This document shows positions 25,703 to 33,893 of a stretch of 42,429 nt of DNA, piece after piece (the stretch's first letter is position 1; every line of letters starts with the position of its first letter). Source of the DNA: an uncultured Woeseia sp. (GTDB taxonomy: Bacteria; Pseudomonadota; Gammaproteobacteria; Steroidobacterales; Woeseiaceae). A program made the position numbers and the translations under genes. The notes beneath the pieces were generated by a model. It had not been told where the DNA came from. It saw only the letters and a program-made list of their open reading frames with translations, and did no database searches. The DNA is taken from assembly GCA_937925605.1 (NCBI GenBank), contig CALALV010000101.1, positions 1 to 42,429 of the forward strand, written 5' to 3'.

Positions 25703-26593
25703 ATGCCCGAAGCCGACGACACGATCGATCCACGCGTCTTCGACCTGTACGACGAGTACTGCCACGGCTACATCGACCGGCGCGAGTTCCTGGGCCGCGC
25801 GGCGAAGCTGACGGTCGCCGGCATCTCCGCGCTGTGGATGGCGCAGGCGCTGCTGCCGCGCTACGCCGAGGCGCAGACGATCTCCTTCACCGATCCGCGC
25901 ATCCGCGCGCGCTACGTGGACTACCCGTCGCCGGGCGGCACCTCCGGCGAGATGCGCGGCTACCTCGTGCAGCCGGCCGGCGAGGGCCCGTTCCCGGCCG
26001 TCGTCGTATTCCACGAGAACCGCGGGCTGAACCCGCATATCGAGGACGTGGCGCGACGCGCCGCCGTCGTCGGTTTCCTCGCGCTGGCGCCCGACGGCCT
26101 GGCGCCGGTAGGCGGCTATCCGGGCAACGACGACGACGGGCGCGAGCTGCAGCGCAGCCTCGACGGCGACCGGCTCGACCGGGACATGCTGAACAGCGCG
26201 CGCTTTCTGAAGAGTCACGCGATGTCGACGGGCATGCTCGGTGCGACCGGCTTCTGCTGGGGCGGCGGCATGACGAACCGGCTGGCCGTCGAACTCGGCG
26301 ACGAACTTCAGGCGGGCGTGCCGTTCTACGGCGCAGCCGTGCCCGACGCCGACGTGGCGCGCATCCGGGCGGCAATGCTGGTCATCCACGCCGGCCACGA
26401 CCCGCGCATCAACGCGATGCGCGATGACTACGCGGCGGCGCTGGAGGCCAACGGCGTCGCGCACGAGATGGAGACCTACGAGGGCACGCTGCACGGCTTT
26501 CACAACAACTCGACGCCGCGCTACAACGAGGCGGCAGCCGAGCTTGCCTGGAACCGGACCGTGGGCTGGTTCCGTCGGCACCTCGGCGTGTAG
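25703..26593 (+). CDS. Tat-exported dienelactone hydrolase family protein
   Basis: 296 residues. The N-terminus has a twin-arginine motif (IDRREFLGRAAKLTVAG, about 24-40) and a hydrophobic segment ending near AEAQ, so export through Tat is likely. The body is an alpha/beta hydrolase of the dienelactone hydrolase family: nucleophile Cys185 in GFCWGGG, D233 in HAGHDPR and H264 in HGFHNN form the triad. Exported Tat-type members of this family are common in proteobacteria and have no firmly known substrate. Start supported by GGGAG (in CCCGGGAGATGCGCC) before ATG 25703. Confidence 0.9.
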   Translation: MPEADDTIDPRVFDLYDEYCHGYIDRREFLGRAAKLTVAGISALWMAQALLPRYAEAQTISFTDPRIRARYVDYPSPGGTSGEMRGYLVQPAGEGPFPAVVVFHENRGLNPHIEDVARRAAVVGFLALAPDGLAPVGGYPGNDDDGRELQRSLDGDRLDRDMLNSARFLKSHAMSTGMLGATGFCWGGGMTNRLAVELGDELQAGVPFYGAAVPDADVARIRAAMLVIHAGHDPRINAMRDDYAAALEANGVAHEMETYEGTLHGFHNNSTPRYNEAAAELAWNRTVGWFRRHLGV

Positions 26594-26652
26594 ACCGACG
26601 GTCGCGCCGGCAGCCGCATGCCGCGAGCGCATCGGCCAATGTAGCCGCAGCC

Positions 26653-27039
26653 ATGAAACTCAACCAGGTCACCGTGCCCTGCATCGACTACGCCGCGTCC
26701 GTCGCGTTCTACACGCGGCTCGGACTGACGCTGATCGTAGACAGCCCGCCGGACTACGCGCGTTTCGAGTGCGCGGGCGGCACGACCCTGTCCCTTCACC
26801 GGGCGGACCCGCAGGCCGGCGACGACGGCGTAACCCTGTACTTCGAGGTGGAGGACGTCGATGCCGCGGTGGCGAGTCTCCGCGAGCGGGGCATCGCTTT
26901 CGAGGACGAGCCGGTCGACCAGCGCTGGCTGTGGCGCGAGGCTTACACGCGCGATCCGGCCGGCAACCCGGTCTGCATCTACCGGGCGGGCCGCAATCGC
27001 CGTTTCCCGCCGTGGCGTGTCGACGGTCGCACGATCTGA
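26653..27039 (+). CDS. VOC (glyoxalase/bleomycin-resistance) superfamily protein 1
   Basis: 128 residues forming two beta-alpha-beta-beta-beta modules of the vicinal-oxygen-chelate fold. Characteristic features are SVAFYTRLGLTL near the first helix, the strand FEVEDVDAAVASLRERGI, and the closing DPAGNPVCIYRAG. Substrate and metal cannot be read with confidence. It is followed 37 bp later by a second VOC gene, suggesting a duplicated pair on one transcript. Confidence 0.85.
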   Translation: MKLNQVTVPCIDYAASVAFYTRLGLTLIVDSPPDYARFECAGGTTLSLHRADPQAGDDGVTLYFEVEDVDAAVASLRERGIAFEDEPVDQRWLWREAYTRDPAGNPVCIYRAGRNRRFPPWRVDGRTI

Positions 27040-27076
27040 GAAGCCGCGGCGCGTGCGTCGCAAGGATGGCAGGGCC

Positions 27077-27430
27077 ATGCAAAGAGACCAGCGCATCAAT
27101 TACGTCGAGCTGCCGGCGCGCGACCTCGACGCCGTGCAGGCGTTCTACGAGGCTGCGTTCGGCTGGCGTTTCGTCGACTACGGGCCGGACTACCGCGCGT
27201 TCAGCGACGGCGCCTTCGACGGCGGCTTCCGCCGCGCCGACGCGACCTCGCGTTCGGCCGACGGTGCCGCGCTGGTGGTGCTGTACGCCGACGACCTGGA
27301 GGCCACGCGCGAGCGCGTGCTGGCCTGCGGCGGCAGCCTGGTGCAGGACATCTTCGCGTTCCCGGGCGGCCGGCGCTTCCACTTCGCGGACCCTAACGGC
27401 AACGAACTCGCAATCTGGAGCGAGGCCTGA
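27077..27430 (+). CDS. VOC superfamily protein 2
   Basis: 117 residues from ATG 27077 (AGG upstream). The VOC fold is clear: YVELPARDLDAVQAFYEAAFGWRF at the N-terminus and DPNGNELAIWSEA at the C-terminus. This shape is close to the small YafT/glyoxalase-like group annotated as VOC family proteins; the substrate is unknown. Sequence similarity to the neighbouring VOC protein is low, so this is a pair of distant relatives and not a recent duplication. Confidence 0.85.
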   Translation: MQRDQRINYVELPARDLDAVQAFYEAAFGWRFVDYGPDYRAFSDGAFDGGFRRADATSRSADGAALVVLYADDLEATRERVLACGGSLVQDIFAFPGGRRFHFADPNGNELAIWSEA

Positions 27431-27505
27431 GGGCCCGGCGCCGAGCGCAAGCTGCTAGTATTCGGGCGGAACCGCGATCCGGTTCGCAGGCAAGGGGGGA
27501 ACGCC

Positions 27506-28621
27506 ATGCAAACTCGACTGCCAGGGGCGCGCAGCGAGGCGCTGCGCTGCACCATCGCACTGCTCGTACTGCTCGCCGCGGGGTCGGCACAGGCGTCGGA
27601 CGCCGCCATCAGCCAGGGCATGTACAAGATGGGGCCGAATCCGCCCCTTGGCGACCGCGTACCGGTCGTCGGCCCGGTGTTCAAGGTCTTTTCCGAGTCC
27701 GGCAGCCAGTACGATTTCGTCGGCGAGACCAACCGCAACCTCGATTTCGTACTGACGGGCACCGCGTTCTGCAGCAGCCCGCGGCGCCGCGGGCGCATCG
27801 CCGTGGAACTCGGCGGGGTCAGCGCATCGCAGTCGAAAACCGACAAGGTCGGTCGCGGCGTCGTCGTCAGCGACCGCTTCACGCTGTCCGTGCCGCACTC
27901 CGCGCTGGGCGGCTTCGACGCGGTCAAGGCCTGCAACGACGGCCTGCGCACGCTCGCAGCGGAGCGCGGCGACAGCCGCGAGAGCCTGATCCGGCGCGGC
28001 TTCACGCTGCGTTACGAGGACGTTTTCGAGGCGACGGCGACGGCCTCGTGCACCGGCGGCCTCGCGCGCGGCCACTTCGAGAGCGACGCAACGCGCGTCG
28101 ATGCCTGGGTCGACTGCCGTCCGAACGCGCAGGCCAAGGAACCGAAGCCCGATCGCGCGCCGAAGCGCGCGATGGTGAGCCTGGCGGCCATCGCGCCGCT
28201 GGTGACCGAGGCGGAGCTGCGTGTCGCGCAGGACAGCCGGGCCGCCGTCTGCCCCGCGCGCCTTACCTACGAAGGCAGCATCACGACCTCGCGTGCCGGC
28301 ACGGTGCGTTACCGGATCGTCGGTGACGGCAAGACCCGCACGCCCGTCTACACCCTGACCTTCGACGAAGCCGGCACGAAGCCGGTGCGCAGCCAGGTCG
28401 TGACCGTCCGCGCGCCCGAGCGTCCGCCCGCGTCCGCGACGCTGGCCGCCGACGACGCGCCGCCGCCGCCGCGCACCGTGCGCGGCTGGCGCCGGCTGGA
28501 AATCGTGGAGCCCGAAGGCATGCGCCCGCTCGAGCGTTCGGAGTACCAGCTGATCTGCCTCGACGAACCGCTCGAGGCGACCGTGGTACCCGTCCGGCAG
28601 ATCGCCGTCCCGGCGCAATAG
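27506..28621 (+). CDS. Secreted protein of unknown function
   Basis: 371 residues. A signal peptide is visible (TIALLVLLAAGSAQAS, cleavage near residue 30). The mature part has no family I recognise; it contains five or six scattered cysteines (CSS, KACND, ASCTGG, VDCRP, AVCPARL, LICLD) that could form disulfides in the periplasm, and a proline-rich segment (DDAPPPPRTV) before the C-terminal strand region. The start has a strong ribosome binding site (AAGGGGGGA). A TAGTAT hexamer lies about 50 bp upstream. Expressed, secreted protein is likely; function unknown. Confidence 0.7.
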   Translation: MQTRLPGARSEALRCTIALLVLLAAGSAQASDAAISQGMYKMGPNPPLGDRVPVVGPVFKVFSESGSQYDFVGETNRNLDFVLTGTAFCSSPRRRGRIAVELGGVSASQSKTDKVGRGVVVSDRFTLSVPHSALGGFDAVKACNDGLRTLAAERGDSRESLIRRGFTLRYEDVFEATATASCTGGLARGHFESDATRVDAWVDCRPNAQAKEPKPDRAPKRAMVSLAAIAPLVTEAELRVAQDSRAAVCPARLTYEGSITTSRAGTVRYRIVGDGKTRTPVYTLTFDEAGTKPVRSQVVTVRAPERPPASATLAADDAPPPPRTVRGWRRLEIVEPEGMRPLERSEYQLICLDEPLEATVVPVRQIAVPAQ

Positions 28622-28652
28622 TCGGGTCGGCGGCCCTCCTCGCGGGACCCGG

Positions 28653-28997
28653 GTGAAACTGCCGCTGCGCGCCTACGAGCTCGTCCGCGAGGACGAGACG
28701 TCGATGGTGTTCCAGTACAACCCGCTGTGCGGCCTCTGGCTGTACGCGTCGGCCGTCGCGGTCGGCGTGGGCATGATCCTCGACTGGCACCCGCTGACGC
28801 TGGCCGGCTCGACCTCGATCTTGCTGTACTTTGCCGTCGTCTACCTGCCGGCGCTGGCCACGTCGCGGGAGATTCGTCGCGCCGTGATGACCCGGCCCGC
28901 CGAGATCAGCGGCAGCCGTTGGTCGTTTGCAAACCCGTTGCGCATCACGATCCGCAAGGCCGGGGACACGGGCGAGGGCGGTACGCCGGCCGGGTGA
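28653..28997 (+). CDS. Small membrane protein of unknown function
   Basis: 114 residues from GTG 28653. Two hydrophobic segments (GLWLYASAVAVGVGMILDW and LAGSTSILLYFAVVYLPALA) are separated by a short loop, so it should be an inner-membrane hairpin protein. No recognised domain. It begins 31 bp after the preceding secreted protein, making co-transcription likely. The coding call rests on clean membrane-like composition and gene spacing. Confidence 0.55.
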   Translation: MKLPLRAYELVREDETSMVFQYNPLCGLWLYASAVAVGVGMILDWHPLTLAGSTSILLYFAVVYLPALATSREIRRAVMTRPAEISGSRWSFANPLRITIRKAGDTGEGGTPAG

Positions 28998-29048
28998 CGG
29001 CGCAGGGCGCCGCGATCGCCGGCTCGGCGGCGAAGCATTGCGCCGGTT

Positions 29049-29804
29049 CTAGGCGTCTTCCGCCTCGGCCAGTTTCTTCCTGCGCCGGGCTCGCCTCGCC
29101 ATCATATTGAGTCCCTCGACCAGCGCAGAGAACGCCATCGCCGCGTAGATGTAACCTTTCGGGATGGCCGCGCCGAAGCCCTCGGCGATCAGCGTCGTGC
29201 CGATCAGGAGCAGGAAGCCGAGCGCCAGCATGACGATGGTCGGGTTCGCGTGGATGAAGTTCGCGAGCGGCGTCGCTGCCAGCATCATCGACCCGACCGC
29301 AATCACCACGGCGACGACCATGATCGGGATGTGCTCGGTCATGCCGACGGCCGTGATGATGCTGTCGATCGAGAACACGAGGTCGAGCACGAGGATCTGG
29401 CCGACGACGCCGGTCATCGTGGGGACGAGCGCGTTGGCCTTGCTGTCCTCGTCTTCGTCCGGATCGACGCTGTGGTGAATTTCCTTCGTCGCCTTCCAGA
29501 CCAGGAACACGCCGCCGGCTATCAGTATCAGGTCGCGCCAGGAGAAGGCCTGGCCGAACAGCTCGAACAGCGGCTCGGTCAGCTGCACGATGATCGCGAC
29601 CGTGCCGAGCAGCACGAGCCGCAGCACCAGCGCGCCGCCGATGCCGATGCGTCGCGCCCGCTCCCGCTGGCCCTCGGGCAGCCGGTTCGACAGGATCGAG
29701 ATGAAGATCAGGTTGTCGATGCCGAGCACGACTTCCATCACGGTCAGCGTGACGAGCGCGGCCCAGGCGGTGGGGTCGGTCAGGAGCGACAGGAGGTAGT
29801 CCAC
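29049..29804 (-). CDS. TerC family integral membrane protein
   Basis: 251 residues with seven predicted membrane helices. Diagnostic TerC motifs are EVVLGIDNLIFISI near residues 24-37 and LDLVFSIDSIITAVG near 140-155; the aspartates are candidates for metal coordination. The loop between helices is acidic (DPDEDEDSK). TerC proteins act in metal (manganese/calcium) export and handling and in tellurite-associated phenotypes. Convergent with the small membrane protein upstream. No associated ter operon is present. Confidence 0.93.
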   Translation of the reverse strand: MDYLLSLLTDPTAWAALVTLTVMEVVLGIDNLIFISILSNRLPEGQRERARRIGIGGALVLRLVLLGTVAIIVQLTEPLFELFGQAFSWRDLILIAGGVFLVWKATKEIHHSVDPDEDEDSKANALVPTMTGVVGQILVLDLVFSIDSIITAVGMTEHIPIMVVAVVIAVGSMMLAATPLANFIHANPTIVMLALGFLLLIGTTLIAEGFGAAIPKGYIYAAMAFSALVEGLNMMARRARRRKKLAEAEDA

Positions 29805-29968
29805 GGTCTCGTTCCCTGCGGGCAGAGTGCGTGCAGTTTACCGGACTCGCCAAGCGCACACAGGAGGTCCGTCGTGCCCGGTGGCGGGCGGCCTGACGCC
29901 GCGGGGCCTGTTGTTCGCGGGCAACGGGCCGGCTACTCTGGCGGCTTCGCTACGGAGCGAGGACGGCC

Positions 29969-30901
29969 ATGATCGGCAAGCTTGCGACGAGCCTGTTGTC
30001 GCTGGCGACGTCGTGCGCGTTCGTCCTGCAGGCGGCGGCCGCGACCTACGCCGAGGTCGCGCCGATTCTCGCTGCCCGGTGCGTCGTTTGTCACTCGGGC
30101 AGCGCGGCCGTCGCCGGCCTGCGGCTGGACAGCCTCGACGGCATCCTCGCGGGCAGCGCGCGCGGGCCGGTCGTAACGGCGGGCTCGCCGGACGACAGCG
30201 AACTCCTGCGGCGCATCCGGGGTACCAGCCTGCCGCGCATGCCGATGACCGGGCCGCCGTTCCTGTCGGACGACGAGACCGCGCTGGTCGAGCGCTGGAT
30301 CGCCGACGGCCTGCCGGCGGGGAACGAAACCGGGGCGACGGCAGCCGCGACCGCCACCGCCAGCGTACCGGTGCCGCGCGCCGGAGAGCCGGTCACCTTC
30401 CTGCACGTGGCGCCGATCTTTGCGCGGCGCTGTGCGAGTTGCCACACGGACGGCGGCCGGATGGGACCGCCGCCCGAAGGCTACCGGCTGACGTCTCTGG
30501 CGTCGGTTCTCGCGAGCGACGACCGGGTGCGGGTGGTGCCGGGCAACCCGGCAGCAAGCGAGTTGCTGCGGCGCGTCCGCGGGCAGTCCCTGCCGCGCAT
30601 GCCTTTCGACGGCCCGCCGTACCTCGACGCCGAGGAGGAGCGCCTGGTCGAACAATGGATAGCACAGGGTGCAAGGGATGCCGACGGAATTGCCGCGACG
30701 GTCCCGGCAGGCGGCGAGGTCCGGCTGCACGGCGTGCTGCGCAGGGGCTGGCGTCTCGACGATCTGCCGCTCGCAGTCGGGCGTCGCACGCGCATCGACA
30801 AGAATCCGCGGGCGGGCAATTACGTGGAGGTGCGTGGCCGGCTGGATGGCGACGGCAGGGTCATCGCGGAGCGTATTCGCGCGCGGGACCGCAACGACTG
30901 A
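29969..30901 (+). CDS. Duplicated planctomycete-type c cytochrome with DUF5666-like C-terminus
   Basis: 310 residues with a signal peptide (cleavage near AAA at about 24). Two PSCyt1-like haem units follow: CVVCH at 38-42 and CASCH at 155-159. Each is followed by a nearly repeated segment (SELLRRIRGTSLPRMPMTGP versus SELLRRVRGQSLPRMPFDGP), which shows internal duplication of about 115 residues. Residues 250-310 (LHGVLRRGWRLDD to VEVRGRLDGDGRV) resemble DUF5666, an OB-like domain. Periplasmic electron transfer is the likely role. The stop lies 7 bp before the 3' end of the convergent tRNA-Ile gene. Confidence 0.85.
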   Translation: MIGKLATSLLSLATSCAFVLQAAAATYAEVAPILAARCVVCHSGSAAVAGLRLDSLDGILAGSARGPVVTAGSPDDSELLRRIRGTSLPRMPMTGPPFLSDDETALVERWIADGLPAGNETGATAAATATASVPVPRAGEPVTFLHVAPIFARRCASCHTDGGRMGPPPEGYRLTSLASVLASDDRVRVVPGNPAASELLRRVRGQSLPRMPFDGPPYLDAEEERLVEQWIAQGARDADGIAATVPAGGEVRLHGVLRRGWRLDDLPLAVGRRTRIDKNPRAGNYVEVRGRLDGDGRVIAERIRARDRND

Positions 30902-30908
30902 GGTTAAA

Positions 30909-31224
30909 TGGTGGGCCCGCCAGGACTCGAACCTGGGACCAAGGGATTCACGCTGCCCGATCGTTTCCGATCGGCGTGGACTATCTCACCGCCCTCAACC
31001 GGGTTGCTAGGGCGCGGGACGCTCTTGCCTGTCATTAAGAACACTGAAGTTCCCAGGTAGTCTCTGCACCTTCCGGCGGTGCACCGCCGGCTTGGCTCAG
31101 GGTTGCCAGCGGCCGCGAGGCCGGTGAGGTTTCCCTGAATTCATCCCGTTCGATCTGCGCATTTCGGCGCAGCAGCACCTTTTCTCGATGAGTCCCCTGC
31201 TCTAACCAACTGAGCTACAGGCCC
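30909..31224 (-). tRNA. ileX: tRNA-Ile(CAU), interrupted by a group I intron
   Basis: Joining 31224-31188 to 30948-30909 gives a 77-nt tRNA with encoded CCA. The acceptor stem pairs over seven positions (GGGCCTG with CGGGCCC, one G-T pair), the D arm is GCTC/GAGC, the anticodon stem GGGGA/TCCCT, the loop CTCATAA, and the T arm CCAGG/CCTGG around TTCGAGT. Anticodon CAT with this body is the isoleucine tRNA whose C34 is changed to lysidine by TilS to read AUA codons. The gene is functional only after removal of the intron. A -10 box lies 15 bp upstream. The symbol is E. coli usage for this tRNA. Confidence 0.95.
30949..31187 (-). ncRNA. Group I self-splicing intron in tRNA-Ile(CAU), Azoarcus-like (probable IC3)
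   Basis: 239 nt between U36 and A37 of the anticodon loop; the 5' exon ends in U and the intron ends in G, as required. P1: anticodon CAU pairs with GUG after a 9-nt loop (U-G wobble at the splice site). P2: CUGCGC/GCGCAG. P3: CGGGAU/GUCCCG. P4: UCAGGG/CCCUGA with J4/5 AAA and J5/4 CAA. P5: CC/GG with an inner CGGCC/GGCCG. P6: GCC/GGU, and P6a CCGGCGG/CCGCCGG. P7: GACUA/UAGUC, the guanosine site. P8: CGCCCU/AGGGCG. P9: CCGAUCG/CGAUCGG with a GAAA loop. The core GGCAA-GAGCCAAG and AGAGACUA matches the Azoarcus intron (205 nt, same tRNA, same site). No room for a homing endonuclease, so mobility would need RNA reverse splicing. An extra 37-nt hairpin lies between P7 and P3'. Confidence 0.94.
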
Positions 31225-31239
31225 GTTTTCGGGAGCGGG

Positions 31240-31245
31240 ATTCTA
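31240..31245 (-). promoter_or_regulatory. -10 box of the tRNA-Ile promoter
   Basis: TAGAAT (minus strand) 15 bp before the mature tRNA 5' end, followed by the GC-rich discriminator CCCGC typical of stringently controlled stable-RNA promoters. A good -35 was not found. The remaining gap 31246-31514 shows no other recognised feature. Confidence 0.55.
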
Positions 31246-31514
31246 GCAGATATGTCTCGGAGCCCGCGACCTGAAAATTCCGCTGCTACCGCGCCGGTTA
31301 ACCGGCAGACCAGGAGTGAGGCTGCTGATACCAGGCCCAGCCAGCAGCCGGCTCGAGGTAGCGGACCCGTCGCCGTCGGTAAGCCAGGCGCGAATCACCC
31401 GTTACATTCAAAGTATTTTCAGTCAATATTGGATCCGATCGACCCTGAGCTCACAGCATTGCCGATATATAAGAACAAGAGCCTCGTCCGCCCCGGAATG
31501 CAACGAATCCGTCG

Positions 31515-32273
31515 ATGATCCTTCGCCGCGTCATCATGCATGTGAAGGACCAGAACTGGACGGCGGTAGCGATCGACTTCGTCATCGTCGTGGTCGGCGT
31601 ATTCGTCGGCTTGCAGGCGCAGGGCTGGGCGGACGAGCGCCGCCGGGCCGCGAACGAGGAAATCTACCTTCACCGGCTGCACGCCGAGGTGATGTCGTTG
31701 GCGGACGAACGCAGCTTCTATGAGCGCATCCGCGCCCAGAACGCTGCTGCATTGCGGGAGGCGGTTGCAATTCTCGGAGGTGACGCCGAACGTGCGGAAC
31801 TCACTGCTGTTCACTGTCTTGCGATCGTGGACATGCGCTACACGACGGCACCGCCGACCGGAATACCGACGGCGCTCGAGCTACTGTCGGCGGGCGAGAT
31901 AAACGTTATTCGATCACCGGGCGTTCGGTCGGCGTTGCTGGATTTCCGCCAGCAAGCCGATCGTGCAGAAGGCTTGATTACGGAGATCGGCCGAACCAGC
32001 CTCAGTCTCTACCATGTCTACCCGGAGTTTTTTCGTATCAGGGGCTACGTCGATCTTCGCACCCACGACGGCTACGAAAGACAGGTGGAATGCGATGTCG
32101 GGGCCATGCGGGCCAGCGACCGTTTCATGAATGACCTTAACGAGCTGACATTCGCGTACCAGATCTACAACCGGCGCGGCGTGCAGAGCGTGTCCCGATC
32201 GCTCGGCGCACTGCATGCCGCTCTCGACGCGGAACTGTCGATCGACGAGCACGAAGGGGAGGAGGCCGGTTGA
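31515..32273 (+). CDS. DUF6090-like single-pass membrane protein, copy 1
   Basis: 252 residues. A short cytoplasmic start (ILRRVIMHVKDQNWTAV) leads into one membrane helix (IDFVIVVVGVFVGLQAQGWADE), then a helical, charged extracytoplasmic body. The helix and flanking Q-W pair resemble the N-terminal signature of DUF6090 proteins, widespread and uncharacterised. First of three tandem paralogues whose stops and starts overlap (TGATG, then ATGA), so they are surely co-translated. Ribosome binding site is weak. Function unknown. Confidence 0.75.
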   Translation: MILRRVIMHVKDQNWTAVAIDFVIVVVGVFVGLQAQGWADERRRAANEEIYLHRLHAEVMSLADERSFYERIRAQNAAALREAVAILGGDAERAELTAVHCLAIVDMRYTTAPPTGIPTALELLSAGEINVIRSPGVRSALLDFRQQADRAEGLITEIGRTSLSLYHVYPEFFRIRGYVDLRTHDGYERQVECDVGAMRASDRFMNDLNELTFAYQIYNRRGVQSVSRSLGALHAALDAELSIDEHEGEEAG

Positions 32274-33061
32274 TGCTCTTGCGCCGCGTCATCGAACATG
32301 TGAAGACCCAGAACTGGACGGCCGTGGCGATCGACTTCGTCATCGTCGTCGTCGGCGTGTTCATGGGCATCCAGCTGGGCAACTGGAACGAAGCGCGCCT
32401 CGCCGCGGTCTCCGAGCGCGAGGTTTTCGTGCGCCTGCGCATGGAGGCCGACCAGGCCGCCGTCGCGCTGGCTGCGCATCGCGCGTTTCATGCCGGCAAC
32501 GCGGCGGAAGCCGTGTCCCTGGTTGCGCGGATGAGGGATGCAAAGCTGTGCTCGGACCTGAGCGATCCGACGGTCGTCGCATGGTTGCTGGGTATCGGCG
32601 ATTTCCCGGCTCCGCGGTTCGACCTGCTGACAGCGCGCGAGCTGTCTGCGACGGGCCGGGTCGCGCTCCTCAAGTCGACGGACATCCAGAACGACGTGCG
32701 CCAGATCATCACCGAGCTCGACTTCATCGACGAACACTGGCGGCGCTATCTGCGCATCAAGCAGGACGCCGAGCAGGTCTACCTCGCTGCCGGGCTCGTC
32801 GTGAACCGGCCGATCGCAGACGACATAGGCCGCTCGCAGTTCTACTCCGATATTATCGATGCCTACGAATTCACGTCACCCGAGATCCTTTGCCAGGACG
32901 CGGAGTTGATCGGCCTTGCCTCGAACGCTTCGCAGACCCAGGGCTTCTACGTGGGGTACCTCGATCAGCTGAGAGACGCGCTGGAGGCCTACCAGCAGAA
33001 GCTGGCGGAGTATTCAGCGGCCCGCTGGCCGGCGCTGTCGACAGGCAAGCCATCGCAATGA
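32273..33061 (+). CDS. DUF6090-like single-pass membrane protein, copy 2
   Basis: 262 residues from ATG 32273, which overlaps the previous stop in TGATG. The N-terminal helix (AIDFVIVVVGVFMGIQLGNWNEARL) is nearly that of copy 1, and the W-N-E after the helix is the commonest form in the DUF6090 family. The body (helical, acidic) is clearly related but much diverged. Over the first 96 nt copies 1 and 2 differ at only 14 positions by my count (82 identical). Function unknown; a multi-copy complex or receptor is conceivable. Confidence 0.75.
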   Translation: MLLRRVIEHVKTQNWTAVAIDFVIVVVGVFMGIQLGNWNEARLAAVSEREVFVRLRMEADQAAVALAAHRAFHAGNAAEAVSLVARMRDAKLCSDLSDPTVVAWLLGIGDFPAPRFDLLTARELSATGRVALLKSTDIQNDVRQIITELDFIDEHWRRYLRIKQDAEQVYLAAGLVVNRPIADDIGRSQFYSDIIDAYEFTSPEILCQDAELIGLASNASQTQGFYVGYLDQLRDALEAYQQKLAEYSAARWPALSTGKPSQ

Positions 33062-33795
33062 TCCTCCGCCGCATCGCCGCAGCCCTTCGCCGCCAGGACT
33101 GGGTCACGGTCGCCATCGAGTTCGTCATTGTGGTCGCCGGTATTTTCGTTGGTTTGCAAGTGCAGGAATGGGCGACCGAACGGGACGAGCGCAAGCTCGA
33201 GCGCGTTTATCTCGAGCGCATCCTGGCCGACATCCAGCTGTCCATCGAAACGACCGAAAATATCCGCGAGTTCGTGATGGGATACGCCAAGGGGCAGGAG
33301 CTGGTCGTCGATACGCTGCGCCGTTGCGAACTTCCAGACTTACAAAAAGATGCTTTCGCGGACGGAATTTCGGATCTCGGCAAGGTCGGACCTTCAGTCT
33401 TCGTCCTCAGCACGATGGAGGAAATGCTGTCAGCCGGACACTTTTCGCTGATCCGGAATCCCGGCATTCGTGACGTCCTGAACGGGCTGAAGCGCGATGC
33501 GTTGTACCAGGCAGAGATTCGCACGGCGCTCTTCAATCACATTGAGAGCATGTCGGCGCTGACCGCCAAACGCACGATCAGGATTTACAGGGATTACAAA
33601 GACCCGTTTGCGCCGGTGCTGTGGGAGGATTTCGCGATCGATTTCGACGCGCTTTGTGCCGACCGCGAATTCCAGGCGCTCGTCTCGCATATTCGCGCGC
33701 TGAGCGACAACATGCGCAGCCTCAATGACCGGGCACTGGCGAAACTGCGCCCGGCCAGGGCGGCTCTTGAAGCGGAGCTGAGCGGCGCGCCATAG
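33058..33795 (+). CDS. DUF6090-like single-pass membrane protein, copy 3
   Basis: 245 residues from ATG 33058, sharing ATGA with the stop of copy 2. Start ILRRIAAALRRQDWVTV, then helix IEFVIVVAGIFVGLQVQEWATE and the helical body. The most diverged of the three at DNA level but with the same layout. The open frame extending upstream of 33058 is in copy 2 and is an artefact. Transcription probably ends in the hairpin at 33900-33918, which faces the rpoD gene and could serve both strands. Confidence 0.75.
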   Translation: MILRRIAAALRRQDWVTVAIEFVIVVAGIFVGLQVQEWATERDERKLERVYLERILADIQLSIETTENIREFVMGYAKGQELVVDTLRRCELPDLQKDAFADGISDLGKVGPSVFVLSTMEEMLSAGHFSLIRNPGIRDVLNGLKRDALYQAEIRTALFNHIESMSALTAKRTIRIYRDYKDPFAPVLWEDFAIDFDALCADREFQALVSHIRALSDNMRSLNDRALAKLRPARAALEAELSGAP

Positions 33796-33893
33796 CGACA
33801 AGGGACGTGCCGCGAGCCGAGGCGGGTCAGGCGATGGCTGCCGCGGATTGCCAGCCGGACAAAAGCATGCCATCTCGCAGTAGGGCTATGGCC

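Noticed and set aside
30909..31224. Two separate tRNA fragments, a tRNA-derived attachment site or a group II intron
   Set aside because: The halves join into one complete tRNA-Ile(CAU) and the inserted RNA has all group I helices; no integrase or reverse transcriptase is near.
31252..31518. 88-codon frame between the tRNA and the DUF6090-like genes
   Set aside because: No convincing start signal, no motif, overlaps the tRNA promoter area.
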